Assembly: GCA_943788695.1 (NCBI GenBank)
Contig: CALSRG010000003.1
Coordinates: 166,001-230,000 of the forward strand
DNA: 64,000 nt
Reading direction: 5' to 3'
Origin: an uncultured Flavobacteriaceae bacterium
GTDB taxonomy: Bacteria; Bacteroidota; Bacteroidia; Flavobacteriales; Flavobacteriaceae
The position numbers were made by a program, and so were the translations under genes. The notes below the pieces were generated by a model that was not told the DNA's origin, did no database searches, and saw only the letters and a program-made list of their open reading frames with translations. Shown in pieces: positions 24,090 to 35,021 of this stretch. The first letter of the stretch is position 1; each line of letters starts with the position of its first letter.

Positions 24090-26276
24090 ATGTCAACAAT
24101 GCGATTTAGTGCAGTCCAAGAGAGTTTGAAACGCACACCAGTAAAAATTACAGAAATAGCTCGTCGATCTGATCTTTTCGGTCAGAACGTATTCGATCAA
24201 AACACTATGCGTCAATCTTTAACGAAAGATGCTTTTGTGGCGGTAATGGCAGCCATAGATACAGGTGCTAAAATTGATCGAGGTGTTGCAGATCAAATCG
24301 CATCTTCAATGAAAGATTGGGCCTTAAGTAAAGGTGCTACACATTACACCCACTGGTTTCAACCGCTTACCGGAGCAACGGCAGAAAAGCACGATGCCTT
24401 CTTTGAAACAATTGGTGGAGGTATGGCAGTAGAAAAATTTGGGGGTGGTCAACTGGTTCAGCAAGAGCCAGATGCATCTAGCTTTCCAAATGGAGGGATT
24501 AGAAATACTTTCGAAGCTCGTGGCTATACCGCTTGGGATCCAACATCTCCAGCTTTTATTTACGGAACAACACTTTGTATTCCAACGGTTTTTGTAGCCT
24601 ATACTGGTGAGGCTTTAGATTACAAAACGCCCCTGCTTCGTGCTTTGCAAGCGGTAGATCACGCTGCCGTTGATGTGGCAAAGTATTTCGATAAAAACGT
24701 TAAAAAAGTCAACGCCTCTTTAGGTTGGGAGCAGGAGTATTTTTTAATTGATAGCGCATTGGCAGCATCTCGTCCAGATATTGTTTTGACTGGACGTACC
24801 TTATTAGGTCATGCACCAGCAAAAGGACAACAACTTGACGATCATTATTTTGGTAGCATTCCTGATAGAGCGATGGCTTTTATGATGGATTTGGAAATGG
24901 AATGTATGTTACTAGGTATTCCCGTTAAAACCCGTCATAACGAGGTAGCGCCTAATCAATTTGAGTTGGCACCTATTTATGAAGAAGCCAATTTAGCAGT
25001 GGATCACAATTCCTTAATCATGGATATTATGGATAGGGTAGGTGATCGCCACAATTTTAAAGTACTAATGCATGAAAAACCTTTCGCAGGGGTAAACGGA
25101 TCAGGAAAGCATAACAACTGGAGTTTGAGTACAGACACTGGTGTGAATCTTCTAAGTCCAGGAAAAACACCAATGAGTAATTTACAGTTTTTAACTTTCT
25201 TCATCAATACGATTAAGGCGGTTAATGATAATGAAGAATTGGTAAGATCCTCTATCGCTTCAGCAAGCAACGATCATCGATTGGGAGCAAACGAGGCGCC
25301 ACCAGCAATCATTTCTGTATTCATAGGGTCACAATTGACAAGCGTTTTAGAAGGACTTAAAGAAGTGACTAAAGGAAAGTTGTCTCCCGAGGAAAAAACA
25401 GAATTGAAACTCAATGTTGTTGGTAAAATACCTGAAATTTTGTTGGATAATACCGACAGAAACCGAACGTCTCCTTTTGCCTTTACAGGTAATAAATTTG
25501 AATTTCGTGCCGTTGGTTCGTTAGCCAACTGCGCACAACCAATGACTGTTCTTAATTCAATTATAGCCAAACAATTGATCGCTTTTAAAGCTGATGTTGA
25601 TGTTCTTATTTCTAAGAAAGATATGAAAAAAGACGATGCTATTTTCAATGTTTTAAGAGAGTACATCATTTCATCAGAACGCATCCTTTTTGAAGGCAAT
25701 GGCTACGGCGACGCATGGGAAGCAGAAGCTAAAAAACGCGGGTTGAGTAATAACAAAACAACACCTCAGGCATTAAAAGTACAAGTGGCTAAATCAACCA
25801 TTGATTTATATGAATCTTTAGGTGTGATGAACAAAACTGAAATTGAAGCCCGCCACGAAATTGAAGTTGAAGAATATACACTTCGTGTGCAAATAGAAGC
25901 ACGTGTACTCGGGGATATTGCTCGAAATCATGTGGTGCCAACTGCTCTAAAATATCAAAACACCTTGATCGAAAATGTTAAAGGTCTTAAGGATATTTAT
26001 GGTGCAGGATTCAAAAAGTTGGCCGCCGAGCAGTTATTGCTTATCGAGGATATTTCTGGGCATGTCGCAGCGATTAACTCAGGAGTTACAGCGCTGATTA
26101 ACGAACGTAAGACAGCTAATAAAATAGAAGATGCTAATAAAAAAGCGGTAGCGTATTGTGATAAGGTGAAGCCTTTGTTCGATACAATTCGATACCATTG
26201 TGATAAACTAGAGTTACTTATTGACGATGAACTTTGGCCACTCACCAAATACCGTGAGTTGTTATTCACTAAGTGA
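24090..26276 (+). CDS. glnA: Glutamine synthetase type III
   Basis: 728 residues, the usual length of GSIII (glnN/GSIII family), much longer than GSI. Assimilates ammonium into glutamine with ATP. Seen are the family-specific N-terminal region, KFGGGQLVQQEPDASSFPNG, the metal-site WEQEYFLID near residue 213, RHNEVAPNQFELAPIYEEAN (GSIII signature), NGSGKHNNWS (ATP-binding) and NRTSPFAFTGNKFEFRAVGS. A helical C-terminal extension (about 560-728) is typical. It is a single-gene unit with its own promoter and terminator. Confidence 0.97.
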   Translation: MSTMRFSAVQESLKRTPVKITEIARRSDLFGQNVFDQNTMRQSLTKDAFVAVMAAIDTGAKIDRGVADQIASSMKDWALSKGATHYTHWFQPLTGATAEKHDAFFETIGGGMAVEKFGGGQLVQQEPDASSFPNGGIRNTFEARGYTAWDPTSPAFIYGTTLCIPTVFVAYTGEALDYKTPLLRALQAVDHAAVDVAKYFDKNVKKVNASLGWEQEYFLIDSALAASRPDIVLTGRTLLGHAPAKGQQLDDHYFGSIPDRAMAFMMDLEMECMLLGIPVKTRHNEVAPNQFELAPIYEEANLAVDHNSLIMDIMDRVGDRHNFKVLMHEKPFAGVNGSGKHNNWSLSTDTGVNLLSPGKTPMSNLQFLTFFINTIKAVNDNEELVRSSIASASNDHRLGANEAPPAIISVFIGSQLTSVLEGLKEVTKGKLSPEEKTELKLNVVGKIPEILLDNTDRNRTSPFAFTGNKFEFRAVGSLANCAQPMTVLNSIIAKQLIAFKADVDVLISKKDMKKDDAIFNVLREYIISSERILFEGNGYGDAWEAEAKKRGLSNNKTTPQALKVQVAKSTIDLYESLGVMNKTEIEARHEIEVEEYTLRVQIEARVLGDIARNHVVPTALKYQNTLIENVKGLKDIYGAGFKKLAAEQLLLIEDISGHVAAINSGVTALINERKTANKIEDANKKAVAYCDKVKPLFDTIRYHCDKLELLIDDELWPLTKYRELLFTK

Positions 26277-26290
26277 GATTAACTTCTCAA

Positions 26291-26326
26291 AACGCCCGAT
26301 GCTGATTAATTTCTCATCGGGCGTTT
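26291..26326 (+). terminator. Intrinsic terminator after glnA
   Basis: Stem AACGCCCGATG / CATCGGGCGTT with a 12-base loop, followed by TTTTT. It starts 15 bases after the glnA stop and is the strongest terminator in this part of the window. Confidence 0.85.
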
Positions 26327-26340
26327 TTCATTTATTATGT

Positions 26341-26348
26341 TACCTTTG
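26341..26348 (+). promoter_or_regulatory. -7 promoter box TACCTTTG of purM
   Basis: A perfect TAnnTTTG box directly after the glnA terminator, 17 bases before the purM ATG. Confidence 0.5.
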
Positions 26349-26365
26349 CATTAGAGCGCAAACGT

Positions 26366-27547
26366 ATGTCAAAAACCACTCAATCTCGCTATGACCAGCG
26401 CGGTGTTTCTGCCACGAAATCAGAAGTACACGAGGCAATAAAAAACACTGACAAAGGTCTTTTTCCAAAAGCATTTTGTAAAATCGTACCAGACTACCTC
26501 ACCAATGATCCAGATTATTGCATAGTGATGCATGCCGATGGTGCTGGAACTAAAAGTTCCCTGGCTTATATGTATTGGAAAACGACAGGCGACATGAGTG
26601 TGTGGAAGGGTATCGCTCAAGATGCTTTAGTTATGAATATCGACGATCTGATTTGTGTTGGGGCTACGGATCATATTATGTTATCATCAACAATTGGACG
26701 AAATAAAAACCTGATCCCAGGTTCAGTTATCGCCGCCATAATTGAAGGTACTGAATTGCTTATTTCAGATCTAAAAACACATGGTGTAAATATCTATAGT
26801 ACAGGTGGAGAAACTGCTGATGTGGGCGATTTGGTAAGAACCATTATTGTCGATTCAACAGTTACGGCCCGAATGAAACGTTCAGATGTGATCGATAATG
26901 CAAATATCGCCTCAGGTGATGTCATTGTAGGATTGTCATCATTTGGTCAAGCCACCTATGAAACTTCCTATAATGGAGGAATGGGAAGTAACGGATTGAC
27001 ATCAGCACGTCATGACGTTTTTCATAAAAATTTAGCTGATAAATTTCCAGAAAGTTATGATGCCGCTGTTCCAGAGCACTTGGTGTATTCTGGAAACATT
27101 CAGCTGACTGACGCAATTGAAAATGCACCGTTGGATGCGGGTAAATTAGTACTTTCACCGACAAGAACTTATGCGCCTATTGTTAAAAAAATCCTTGAAA
27201 AATATAATGCCTCTGCCATACATGGGATGGTGCATTGTAGCGGCGGAGCGCAGACTAAGGTGCTACACTTTGTAGATGGGGTTCATGTGATAAAGGATAA
27301 TTTATTTGAAGTTCCGCCATTGTTTAAAATGATTCAAGAACAGTCGAATACAGATTGGAAAGAGATGTACCAAGTGTTTAATTGTGGTCACCGATTAGAA
27401 CTTTATGTTAAGTCTGATATTGCTTGTGATGTTATTGCCATTTCAGAGTCTTTTGGTGTATCTGCTCAAATTATTGGTCGTGTTGAGTCATCACCCAAAA
27501 AGAAACTTACGATTGACAGCGTGCATGGTCATTTTGAATACCATTAG
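26366..27547 (+). CDS. purM: Phosphoribosylformylglycinamidine cyclo-ligase (AIR synthase), long Bacteroidetes form
   Basis: 393 residues. Purine biosynthesis step 5, ATP-dependent closure of the imidazole ring. Markers are the N-terminal RYDQRGVSATKSEVHEAI, HADGAGTKSSLAYMYW (phosphate/substrate loop), DALVMNIDDLICVGATD and STGGETADVGDLVRTIIVDS. The protein is about 45 residues longer than E. coli PurM, which is normal in this phylum. It likely heads an operon with prfA and pyrF. Confidence 0.92.
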   Translation: MSKTTQSRYDQRGVSATKSEVHEAIKNTDKGLFPKAFCKIVPDYLTNDPDYCIVMHADGAGTKSSLAYMYWKTTGDMSVWKGIAQDALVMNIDDLICVGATDHIMLSSTIGRNKNLIPGSVIAAIIEGTELLISDLKTHGVNIYSTGGETADVGDLVRTIIVDSTVTARMKRSDVIDNANIASGDVIVGLSSFGQATYETSYNGGMGSNGLTSARHDVFHKNLADKFPESYDAAVPEHLVYSGNIQLTDAIENAPLDAGKLVLSPTRTYAPIVKKILEKYNASAIHGMVHCSGGAQTKVLHFVDGVHVIKDNLFEVPPLFKMIQEQSNTDWKEMYQVFNCGHRLELYVKSDIACDVIAISESFGVSAQIIGRVESSPKKKLTIDSVHGHFEYH

Positions 27548-27613
27548 CACCGATGATCCTCTGAGCCATAAAATGCTCAAATTATTTAAATTTATAACAT
27601 CAATGCACATCGC

Positions 27614-28690
27614 ATGATCGAGAAGATACAAATAGTAAAACAACGCTTTAATGAGATCAATGATCTCATAATTCAGCCAGATATTATTGCTGATCAAAAA
27701 CGCTATGTTCAGTTGAACAAAGAATATAAGGATTTAAAAAAACTAGTCGATATTGGTGCTGATTATGAAAGATTGACACAAAATATTGTAGAAGCTGAAG
27801 AGATTATTGCGGATGGTTCGGATGCTGAAATGGTTGAAATGGCCAAAATGGAATTGGATGAGGCCAAAGAAAAACTACCAGAAATTGAGGAAACAATCAA
27901 GTTTTTACTGATTCCCAAGAGTCCTGAGGATGCGAAAAATGCAGTCATAGAAATACGTGCAGGGGCAGGGGGTGATGAGGCAAGTATTTTTGCTGGAGAT
28001 TTGTTTAGAATGTATACCAAATACTGTGAAGGTCGAGGCTGGAGTGTGAGTTTGGTTGATAGTAACGAAGGGACTTCGGGTGGCTTTAAAGAAGTAATTT
28101 TTGAGGTCAATGGCGAAGATGTATATGGAATTTTGAAGTTTGAGGCTGGTGTGCATCGTGTTCAAAGGGTGCCCCAAACCGAAACTCAAGGTCGTGTGCA
28201 TACTAGTGCCGCAACTGTGATTGTTTTGCCCGAAGCGGAAGAATTTGATGTTGAATTGGACATGCAAGATGTTCGCATCGAACGTACCACATCTACTGGA
28301 CCTGGGGGTCAATCGGTAAATACGACCTATTCTGCAATTAAATTGCACCACGAGCCGACTGGTATTATTGTGAGTTGCCAAGATCAAAAATCTCAACATA
28401 AGAACTTAGAGAAAGCACTTAAGGTCTTGCGCTCAAGATTGTTCGAAGCAGAATTGGCTAAAAAACAAGCTGCAGATTCTGAAAAACGCAAAAGCATGGT
28501 TTCTACAGGAGATCGTTCTGCGAAAATCCGCACCTATAATTATCCTCAAGGACGTGTAACCGACCATAGAATTGGTCTCACCTTATATGATCTGCAAAAC
28601 GTTATAAACGGAGATATTCACAAGTTGCTTGACGAGTTGATGTTAGCTGAAAACACTGAAAAACTTAAAGATCCTAACAATACTATTTAA
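27614..28690 (+). CDS. prfA: Peptide chain release factor 1
   Basis: 358 residues. Ends translation at UAA/UAG. The catalytic GGQ motif lies in [18 protein letters not shown]. The stop-codon tripeptide region reads [15 protein letters not shown], that is P-Q-T where E. coli has P-A-T, and so RF1 rather than RF2 (S-P-F). [20 protein letters not shown] and the C-terminal [20 protein letters not shown] are also typical. It lies 66 bases after purM and 3 bases before pyrF. Confidence 0.97.
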   Translation: MIEKIQIVKQRFNEINDLIIQPDIIADQKRYVQLNKEYKDLKKLVDIGADYERLTQNIVEAEEIIADGSDAEMVEMAKMELDEAKEKLPEIEETIKFLLIPKSPEDAKNAVIEIRAGAGGDEASIFAGDLFRMYTKYCEGRGWSVSLVDSNEGTSGGFKEVIFEVNGEDVYGILKFEAGVHRVQRVPQTETQGRVHTSAATVIVLPEAEEFDVELDMQDVRIERTTSTGPGGQSVNTTYSAIKLHHEPTGIIVSCQDQKSQHKNLEKALKVLRSRLFEAELAKKQAADSEKRKSMVSTGDRSAKIRTYNYPQGRVTDHRIGLTLYDLQNVINGDIHKLLDELMLAENTEKLKDPNNTI

Positions 28691-28693
28691 GAC

Positions 28694-29518
28694 ATGACCA
28701 CTGAGAAACTCACTGCAGAAATACTGCGCAAAGAATCGTTTTTATGTGTTGGTTTGGATGTAGATTTGGATAAAATCCCTAAACATTTATTGGCTCAAGA
28801 AGATCCTATTTTTTCATTTAATAAGGCTATTATAGATGCGACGCATGACCTATGTGTGGCTTACAAAACAAATACAGCTTTTTATGAAGCTTATGGCTTA
28901 AAGGGATGGAGCTCCTTAAAAAAAACAATAGACTACCTCAATGATAATTTTCCAAATCACTTTACCATTGCAGATGCTAAGCGAGGTGATATAGGGAACA
29001 CAAGTGAACGATACGCCAAAGCATTCTTTGAAGATTTGGGTTTTGACAGTGTAACGGTTGCACCTTACATGGGTGCCGATTCCGTTGAACCCTTTTTAAC
29101 TTTTGATGATAAATTTGCAATACTCCTGGCGCTAACTTCAAATCATGGAGCGTTTGACTTTCAAACTAAATCTTGCAACGGTGAGGCTCTATTCATGAAA
29201 GTCATAAACTCGTCAAAACACTGGAAAAACAGTCAACGACTGATGTATGTGCTTGGAGCTACAAAATCGGAGCAATTAAGTCAAATACGTGACATGTTGC
29301 CTGATAGCTTTTTTCTAGTACCTGGTATTGGTGCTCAGGGTGGAGATCTAGAGGCAGTTTGCCAAGCAGCTATTACCAAAAAAGTAGGATTGTTGGTAAA
29401 TTCCTCTAGAGGCATCATCTACGCGAGTCGTAGCGATGATTTTGCAAGTGCTGCCAGAGAAGCAGCTAAATCTATTCAAGCAGAAATGGCTCTAATTCTT
29501 GAAGCGGTTAATCATTAG
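28694..29518 (+). CDS. pyrF: Orotidine 5'-phosphate decarboxylase, type 2
   Basis: 274 residues. Last step of UMP synthesis. The catalytic D-x-K-x-x-D triad is in IADAKRGDIGNTSERYAKAF. FLCVGLDVDLDKIP at the N terminus and LVPGIGAQGGDLEAV plus LVNSSRGIIYAS at the phosphate site mark the longer type 2 PyrF. The order prfA-pyrF is common in flavobacteria. Confidence 0.95.
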   Translation: MTTEKLTAEILRKESFLCVGLDVDLDKIPKHLLAQEDPIFSFNKAIIDATHDLCVAYKTNTAFYEAYGLKGWSSLKKTIDYLNDNFPNHFTIADAKRGDIGNTSERYAKAFFEDLGFDSVTVAPYMGADSVEPFLTFDDKFAILLALTSNHGAFDFQTKSCNGEALFMKVINSSKHWKNSQRLMYVLGATKSEQLSQIRDMLPDSFFLVPGIGAQGGDLEAVCQAAITKKVGLLVNSSRGIIYASRSDDFASAAREAAKSIQAEMALILEAVNH

Positions 29519-29683
29519 GAAATTAACCAAGGTTTTTGAGAATATTGAATCAAAACGTAGATTGAATTTTTGATGCTCTAAAACTAGTTGTTATTTATAG
29601 CTCTTTTTTAGCATTCTCCCAATAGGAGTGTCGAGTTTAAATGATAAATCCGTAAATTGAACTTTCAAAATCAAAAAGGATAT

Positions 29684-32600
29684 ATGAATTCCGTTACACC
29701 TTATCAGCCCAAAAATAAAATTCGAATTGTTACAGCGGCTTCTCTTTTTGACGGTCATGATGCTGCAATAAATATAATGCGCCGGATCATTCAATCTACA
29801 GGTGTGGAAGTGATTCATTTGGGTCACGACCGCAGTGTTGATGAGGTTGTAAATACAGCCATTCAAGAAGATGCAAATGCCATCGCTTTGACCTCTTACC
29901 AAGGTGGTCACAATGAATATTTTAAATATATGTTCGATTTGTTAAAAGAACGCGGCGCAGAGCATATTAAAATTTTTGGCGGTGGTGGTGGTGTTATTTT
30001 ACCATCTGAAATTCAAGATTTGATGTCATATGGTATCACCCGAATTTATTCTCCTGATGATGGACGCAAACTTGGACTGCAAGGTATGATCAATGACTTG
30101 GTTCAACAGTCAGATTACCCAATAGGTCAGGACATTGGGGACGCGCACATTGCTATTACTAAAAAACAACCATTAGCTATTGCCCGAATGATTTCGGCAG
30201 CTGAGAATTTTGCAGGCGAACATGTAGATATTATTAATGATATTCGGAAACAGTCAGAAGAAAGCAATACACCAGTATTGGGAATTACTGGAACAGGCGG
30301 TGCTGGTAAATCTAGTTTGGTAGATGAGTTGGTGCGACGTTTTATTCGAGATTTCCCCGAAAAAACTATCGGAATTATATCAGTTGATCCTTCAAAACGT
30401 AAAACAGGTGGTGCCTTATTGGGCGACCGTATCCGGATGAATGCCATTAATGATGACCGCGTTTATATGCGAAGTTTAGCTACGAGACAATCCAACTTGG
30501 CCTTGTCAAAACATGTGAACGACGCATTGTCCATCTTAAAAGTCGCTGGCTTTGATTTGGTCATTTTAGAAACCTCTGGTATTGGTCAATCTGATACTGA
30601 AATTATAGAACACAGCGATATTTCACTTTACGTGATGACACCAGAATTTGGTGCGGCAACACAATTGGAAAAAATTGACATGCTCGATTTTGCTGATGTG
30701 GTTGCGATAAATAAATTTGACAAACGAGGCGCTCTCGATGCCCTGCGTGATGTTAAAAAACAATACCGAAGAAATCACAATTTATGGGAAGAAAAGGATG
30801 ATGTCCTGCCAGTTTACGGAACGATGGCTTCCCAGTTCAATGATCACGGGATGAATGTACTCTATAAGCATCTGATGTTATTATTGAACGAAAAAGTGTC
30901 GGGACAATTTGTGTCTCATCTTGCTGTTTCTCAAACCCCTGATGCCAACCTATTTGTAATTCCTCCTGCACGAGTAAGATACCTTTCTGAGATCACGGAA
31001 TCCATCCGTCAATACAATCAAAACTCAGAAAGCCAGTCAGAAATAGCTCAAAAGTTATACGGTATTTATCAGGCTATATTTGCCATTACTGGAGAATTGC
31101 CTATCATGATTTCATCTGGTATTTCCTTAAAAAATGAAATAGTTGAACCTCTTGATGCACCTACGGTTGAGGCTTTGATGAATCATTTTTCAACTGTAAA
31201 ATTAGATTTAGATCCGCATTTTTGGAAAATGTTATTGACATGGGAAGACACCAAGTCAAAATACCAGTTACCATTTTATGAATTCAAAGTTCGCGATAAG
31301 GTTATTTCAATTGCTACTCAAACAAAATCATTATCACAGAATGACATACCTCGAGTATCACTTCCAAAATACAAAGCTTGGGGCGATCTGTTAAAGTGGA
31401 TGCTTCAAGAAAACGTGCCTGGTGCTTTTCCATTCACAGCAGGATTATATCCTTTTAAACGAATAGGCGAAGATCCAACACGTATGTTTGCTGGTGAAGG
31501 TGGTCCCGAAAGAACGAATAAGCGTTTCCACTATGTTAGTAAGTCTATGCCTGCAAAACGTTTGTCCACAGCTTTTGATAGTGTTACCCTTTATGGAAAT
31601 GATCCGGATGAGCGTCCCGACATTTACGGAAAAATCGGTAATGCGGGTGTAAGTATTTGTTGCTTAGATGACGCTAAAAAATTATACTCTGGATTTAATT
31701 TAATTGATCCTATGACATCAGTGAGTATGACCATAAATGGTCCAGCTCCAATGTTGTTGGGCTACTTTATGAATGCGGCCATAGATCAGCAATGTGAAAT
31801 CTATATCAAAGCAAATCATTTAGAGGCTGAAATTGATAAAAAAATCAAAGCCATATTTAAGGCTAATGGAGGTAGTCAACCTAGATACAATGGTGATTTA
31901 CCAGAGGGTAATGACGGTCTTGGTTTGATGCTTTTGGGCTTAACTGGAGATCAAGTATTGCCTAAAGATGTTTATGAAAAAATAAAGTCTCAAACCCTTT
32001 CTCAAGTTAGGGGGACGGTTCAAGCAGATATATTAAAAGAAGATCAAGCACAAAATACTTGTATTTTTTCAACTGAATTTGCCTTGCGCTTAATGGGAGA
32101 TGTTCAAGAGTATTTTATAACTAATGGCATCCGTAATTTTTACTCAGTGTCGATATCGGGTTATCATATCGCTGAAGCAGGAGCCAATCCAATTACCCAA
32201 CTGGCGTTAACCCTCTCAAATGGATTCACTTATGTTGAATATTATTTGAGTAGAGGTATGTCTATTGATGACTTTGGACCTAATTTATCTTTTTTCTTTT
32301 CGAATGGCATCGATCCAGAATATGCCGTTATTGGTCGTGTGGCAAGAAAAATTTGGGCTAAGGCTATGGCTAAAAAATATAAAGCCAATGAGCGCGCTCA
32401 GATGCTCAAATATCATATTCAAACTTCTGGACGTAGCCTACACGCTCAGGAAATTGATTTTAACGATATCAGAACAACATTGCAGGCTCTATATGCCATC
32501 TATGACAACTGTAATTCACTGCATACTAATGCCTATGACGAAGCGATCACTACACCAACTGAAGACTCGGTTCGTCGTGCTATGGCGATACAATTGATAA

Positions 32601-33103
32601 TTAATAAGGAACTTGGTTTAGCTAAAAACGAAAATCCCATTCAAGGGTCGTTTATTATCGAAGAATTGACTGAATTGGTTGAAGAAGCTGTGATGATGGA
32701 GTTTGATCGCATAACAGAACGAGGCGGTGTTTTGGGTGCTATGGAAACGATGTATCAACGCTCCAAAATTCAGGAAGAAAGCCTGCATTATGAAACGCTC
32801 AAACACTCTGGGGAGTATCCGATTATTGGCGTTAATACTTTTTTGAGCAGCAAGGGCAGCCCAACCATACTTCCAGCAGAAGTTATTAGGGCAACAGAGC
32901 AAGAAAAGCAGGATCAAATCAAAACTTTGAGATCATTGCATAAACAGCACGATACAACTAAATCACTTGAGATATTGCAGCAGAAAGCCATTTCTAATGA
33001 CAATATTTTTGAGGCTCTTATGGAGGTGTGTAAAACGTGTTCTCTCGGTCAAATAACCAATGCATTGTTCGAAGTTGGTGGGCAATACAGACGAAACATG
33101 TAG
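29684..33103 (+). CDS. icmF: Fused isobutyryl-CoA mutase (B12 domain - G-protein chaperone - mutase)
   Basis: 1139 residues from the ATG at 29684 (AAAAAGGA lies just before it; the in-frame TTG at 29657 is weaker). Adenosylcobalamin enzyme that rearranges isobutyryl-CoA and n-butyryl-CoA. The first ~140 residues are the B12-binding domain with [13 protein letters not shown] (axial His in DxH). Residues ~200-420 are a MeaB-like GTPase with [17 protein letters not shown] (P loop), [20 protein letters not shown] and [16 protein letters not shown] (NKxD). From about 545 comes the mutase TIM barrel with [11 protein letters not shown] and [15 protein letters not shown]. The three-part order is diagnostic of IcmF; it is often mislabelled methylmalonyl-CoA mutase. 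Confidence 0.92.
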   Translation: MNSVTPYQPKNKIRIVTAASLFDGHDAAINIMRRIIQSTGVEVIHLGHDRSVDEVVNTAIQEDANAIALTSYQGGHNEYFKYMFDLLKERGAEHIKIFGGGGGVILPSEIQDLMSYGITRIYSPDDGRKLGLQGMINDLVQQSDYPIGQDIGDAHIAITKKQPLAIARMISAAENFAGEHVDIINDIRKQSEESNTPVLGITGTGGAGKSSLVDELVRRFIRDFPEKTIGIISVDPSKRKTGGALLGDRIRMNAINDDRVYMRSLATRQSNLALSKHVNDALSILKVAGFDLVILETSGIGQSDTEIIEHSDISLYVMTPEFGAATQLEKIDMLDFADVVAINKFDKRGALDALRDVKKQYRRNHNLWEEKDDVLPVYGTMASQFNDHGMNVLYKHLMLLLNEKVSGQFVSHLAVSQTPDANLFVIPPARVRYLSEITESIRQYNQNSESQSEIAQKLYGIYQAIFAITGELPIMISSGISLKNEIVEPLDAPTVEALMNHFSTVKLDLDPHFWKMLLTWEDTKSKYQLPFYEFKVRDKVISIATQTKSLSQNDIPRVSLPKYKAWGDLLKWMLQENVPGAFPFTAGLYPFKRIGEDPTRMFAGEGGPERTNKRFHYVSKSMPAKRLSTAFDSVTLYGNDPDERPDIYGKIGNAGVSICCLDDAKKLYSGFNLIDPMTSVSMTINGPAPMLLGYFMNAAIDQQCEIYIKANHLEAEIDKKIKAIFKANGGSQPRYNGDLPEGNDGLGLMLLGLTGDQVLPKDVYEKIKSQTLSQVRGTVQADILKEDQAQNTCIFSTEFALRLMGDVQEYFITNGIRNFYSVSISGYHIAEAGANPITQLALTLSNGFTYVEYYLSRGMSIDDFGPNLSFFFSNGIDPEYAVIGRVARKIWAKAMAKKYKANERAQMLKYHIQTSGRSLHAQEIDFNDIRTTLQALYAIYDNCNSLHTNAYDEAITTPTEDSVRRAMAIQLIINKELGLAKNENPIQGSFIIEELTELVEEAVMMEFDRITERGGVLGAMETMYQRSKIQEESLHYETLKHSGEYPIIGVNTFLSSKGSPTILPAEVIRATEQEKQDQIKTLRSLHKQHDTTKSLEILQQKAISNDNIFEALMEVCKTCSLGQITNALFEVGGQYRRNM

Positions 33104-33107
33104 TGAA

Positions 33108-33710
33108 ATGAAACAATTACTTTTTGTTGGATTTGTTTGTCTTTTGATATCCTGTAATGATGGGAAATCAAAAGGGATGGAGGAGTCGGCCTTTCAAAAA
33201 GAATTAAATTCTGAATTTAAGGACGCCTCTCGTTCACCATTAATAGAAAGCGACTTGAAGGTGTTTAAAGGATTAGACTTTTTTCCTATTGATAGCATCT
33301 ATGTTGTTGAAGCGCAATTTTCGCGTACAATTGATTCAGATTGGTTTAATATGCCAACAACTCGTGAACGCGTAGATAAGTATCGTGTGTATGGCATATT
33401 AGACTTTGAAATTTCCGGAGAAGCATTCTCGTTAGAGGTCTATCAAAGTGAAAAATTAATGAGTACAGAGGAATATGCCAATCACCTATTTCTCCCTTTT
33501 TTAGACAATACAAATGGCGAAGAATCTTATGGTGGAGGAAGATATATGGATCTTGAAATCCCGTTATCACAAGTTGTTGTTCTCGATTTTAATAAGGCCT
33601 ATAATCCATATTGTGCCTACAATTCAGAGTATTCTTGTCCACTTGTGCCCATCCAAAACACCCTAGATATTTCTATAAATGCTGGCGTAAAATCCTTTAA
33701 GAAGGAATAA
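33108..33710 (+). CDS. DUF1684 lipoprotein
   Basis: 200 residues. Signal peptide with lipobox LLISC (Cys at about residue 15), so lipid-anchored in the envelope. The C-terminal part has the DUF1684 mark FNKAYNPYCAYNSEYSCPLV followed by a basic tail (INAGVKSF). The family is widespread and its function is unknown. I start at ATG 33108, four bases after the icmF stop, because it gives a proper signal peptide. Confidence 0.85.
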   Translation: MKQLLFVGFVCLLISCNDGKSKGMEESAFQKELNSEFKDASRSPLIESDLKVFKGLDFFPIDSIYVVEAQFSRTIDSDWFNMPTTRERVDKYRVYGILDFEISGEAFSLEVYQSEKLMSTEEYANHLFLPFLDNTNGEESYGGGRYMDLEIPLSQVVVLDFNKAYNPYCAYNSEYSCPLVPIQNTLDISINAGVKSFKKE

Positions 33711-34068
33711 ATTTACTTAGGAAAATACCTAAAAATACAGCAGCTATACTTAGGGACAAAGTTAGAAGGATGTAAGTTGCAAAATGAACCAATTCTCCAT
33801 TTTTGAGGAAAGTATAGTTTTCAAAAGCAAAGGCTGAAAATGTGGTAAATCCGCCGCAAAATCCACTTACTAGTAAAAGATTGAAGTTGTTGTGGTTATA
33901 ACTATCTTTGATCATCATTCCCATCACCAATCCAATCAATAGACTTCCAGTAAGATTAACAATGAATGTGCCGTAAGGTAAAATGTTGTTGAATGTTTTG
34001 CCGATAGCAAATCGGCTAACACTGCCGAGACCACCACCGATAAAGATAAAAAACAATGCTTTAATCAT
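33697..34068 (-). CDS. crcB: Fluoride exporter CrcB (Fluc channel)
   Basis: 123 residues, four membrane helices. Exports F- as an antiparallel dimer. Key motifs are GGGLGSVSRFAIGK, YGTFIVNLTGSLLIGLV (the pore Asn) and SGFCGGFTTFSAFAFEN (central Na+-site region and the Phe box). It converges on the DUF1684 gene with a 14-base tail overlap. Its start overlaps the stop of the small membrane gene at 34065-34250. No fluoride riboswitch is visible upstream. Confidence 0.93.
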   Translation of the reverse strand: MIKALFFIFIGGGLGSVSRFAIGKTFNNILPYGTFIVNLTGSLLIGLVMGMMIKDSYNHNNFNLLLVSGFCGGFTTFSAFAFENYTFLKNGELVHFATYILLTLSLSIAAVFLGIFLSKFIPS

Positions 34069-34250
34069 CCTAAGAATAATTTAATACAGGCAATCAATCC
34101 AATAAAAACAATAAATGCTAATAAAACCCAACGATTGCCCTTGTAGTATTTCTTATGCAATACCGCATCCTGGCGGTACGCAAATATCGCTAATATGGTA
34201 AAAGCTATAGCGAAGAGTACGCCGAAAATAAGTTGTCCTTGACTAAACAT
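34065..34250 (-). CDS. Small two-helix membrane protein upstream of crcB
   Basis: 61 residues from ATG 34250: two hydrophobic segments (LIFGVLFAIAFTILAIFAY and VLLAFIVFIGLIACIKLFL) joined by a basic loop (RQDAVLHKKYYKGNR). Not recognised beyond being a small membrane protein found beside crcB in flavobacteria. It overlaps crcB by four bases, so the two are co-translated; a helper role in the same process is inference. The upstream in-frame ATG at 34328 would run into the divergent SDR gene. Confidence 0.65.
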   Translation of the reverse strand: MFSQGQLIFGVLFAIAFTILAIFAYRQDAVLHKKYYKGNRWVLLAFIVFIGLIACIKLFLG

Positions 34251-34293
34251 AAGAGCTAATTGATTGTCGATAAAATTAGTTATTTTTAACGGA

Positions 34294-35010
34294 ATGAACG
34301 CAGTCATATTTGGTGCATCTTCGGGCATAGGTCGGGAGTTAGCAATAAAATTAGTTTCGAATGGATATCGGGTAATTGTTTTGGGCCGTAGGACTGAGAT
34401 GCTTCAACAACTTTGTTTGGAGTATTCAAATATGTCTTTTTTATCATTCGATGTGCAAGACTTGGGTCAAGTAGAGCATCATTTTAATGCTGTTATTACT
34501 GAACTTAAAACTATTGATTTAATCATTCATTGTGCTGGAATTGGGTATGAAAATCCCGAATTAGAATGGCAACTAGAGTTCGATACCATAGCTACAAATG
34601 TCATTTCGGCAACCAAAATTTATGGACTTAGTTTTAGGCTATTTAAACAGCAGGGCTTTGGTCACTTAGTAGGCATTTCATCAATTGCTTCGTTAAGAGG
34701 TAACAGACACGCACCAGCCTATTTTGCTTCGAAGGCCTTTCAGGTAAACTACCTCGAGTCCCTTTATTTTAAAACCAAGGAGGTCAAGTCTGGTCGTGTT
34801 TTTGTTACGGATATAAGACCTGGCTATATTGATACCCGAATGGCTTTAGGGGATGATATTTTTTGGATGGCTTCATTACGCAAGGCATCAACTCAAATTT
34901 ATTCTGCCATAAAGCGACGAAAACGTAAAGTCTATATATCTAAAAGATGGTTGTTAATTGCCTTAGTGCTTAAATTTGTACCCTCTTGGATAATCAAGAA
35001 AATAATGTAA
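34294..35010 (+). CDS. Short-chain dehydrogenase/reductase
   Basis: About 238 residues. Cytoplasmic NAD(P)-dependent oxidoreductase. The glycine-rich nucleotide site is GASSGIGRELA, the cofactor discriminator region VIVLGRRTEML suggests NADP, and catalytic Ser-Tyr-Lys are in GISSIASLRG and PAYFASKAF. The C terminus has a hydrophobic stretch (LLIALVLKFVPSWII), which may anchor it to the membrane, as in some lipid-active SDRs. Substrate unknown. The ATG at 34294 fits the family start; the earlier TTG adds only non-family residues. Confidence 0.82.
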   Translation: MNAVIFGASSGIGRELAIKLVSNGYRVIVLGRRTEMLQQLCLEYSNMSFLSFDVQDLGQVEHHFNAVITELKTIDLIIHCAGIGYENPELEWQLEFDTIATNVISATKIYGLSFRLFKQQGFGHLVGISSIASLRGNRHAPAYFASKAFQVNYLESLYFKTKEVKSGRVFVTDIRPGYIDTRMALGDDIFWMASLRKASTQIYSAIKRRKRKVYISKRWLLIALVLKFVPSWIIKKIM

Positions 35011-35021
35011 AACCTTATAAG

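Noticed and set aside
25274-25699. A 141-codon minus-strand open frame inside glnA
   Set aside because: It lies opposite a highly conserved GSIII coding region, has no homologous motif and no promoter, and follows from codon bias of the true gene.
27905-28399. A 164-codon minus-strand open frame inside prfA
   Set aside because: Antisense to the conserved release-factor core including the GGQ motif; composition (many His, Cys, Thr) is typical of an antisense shadow.
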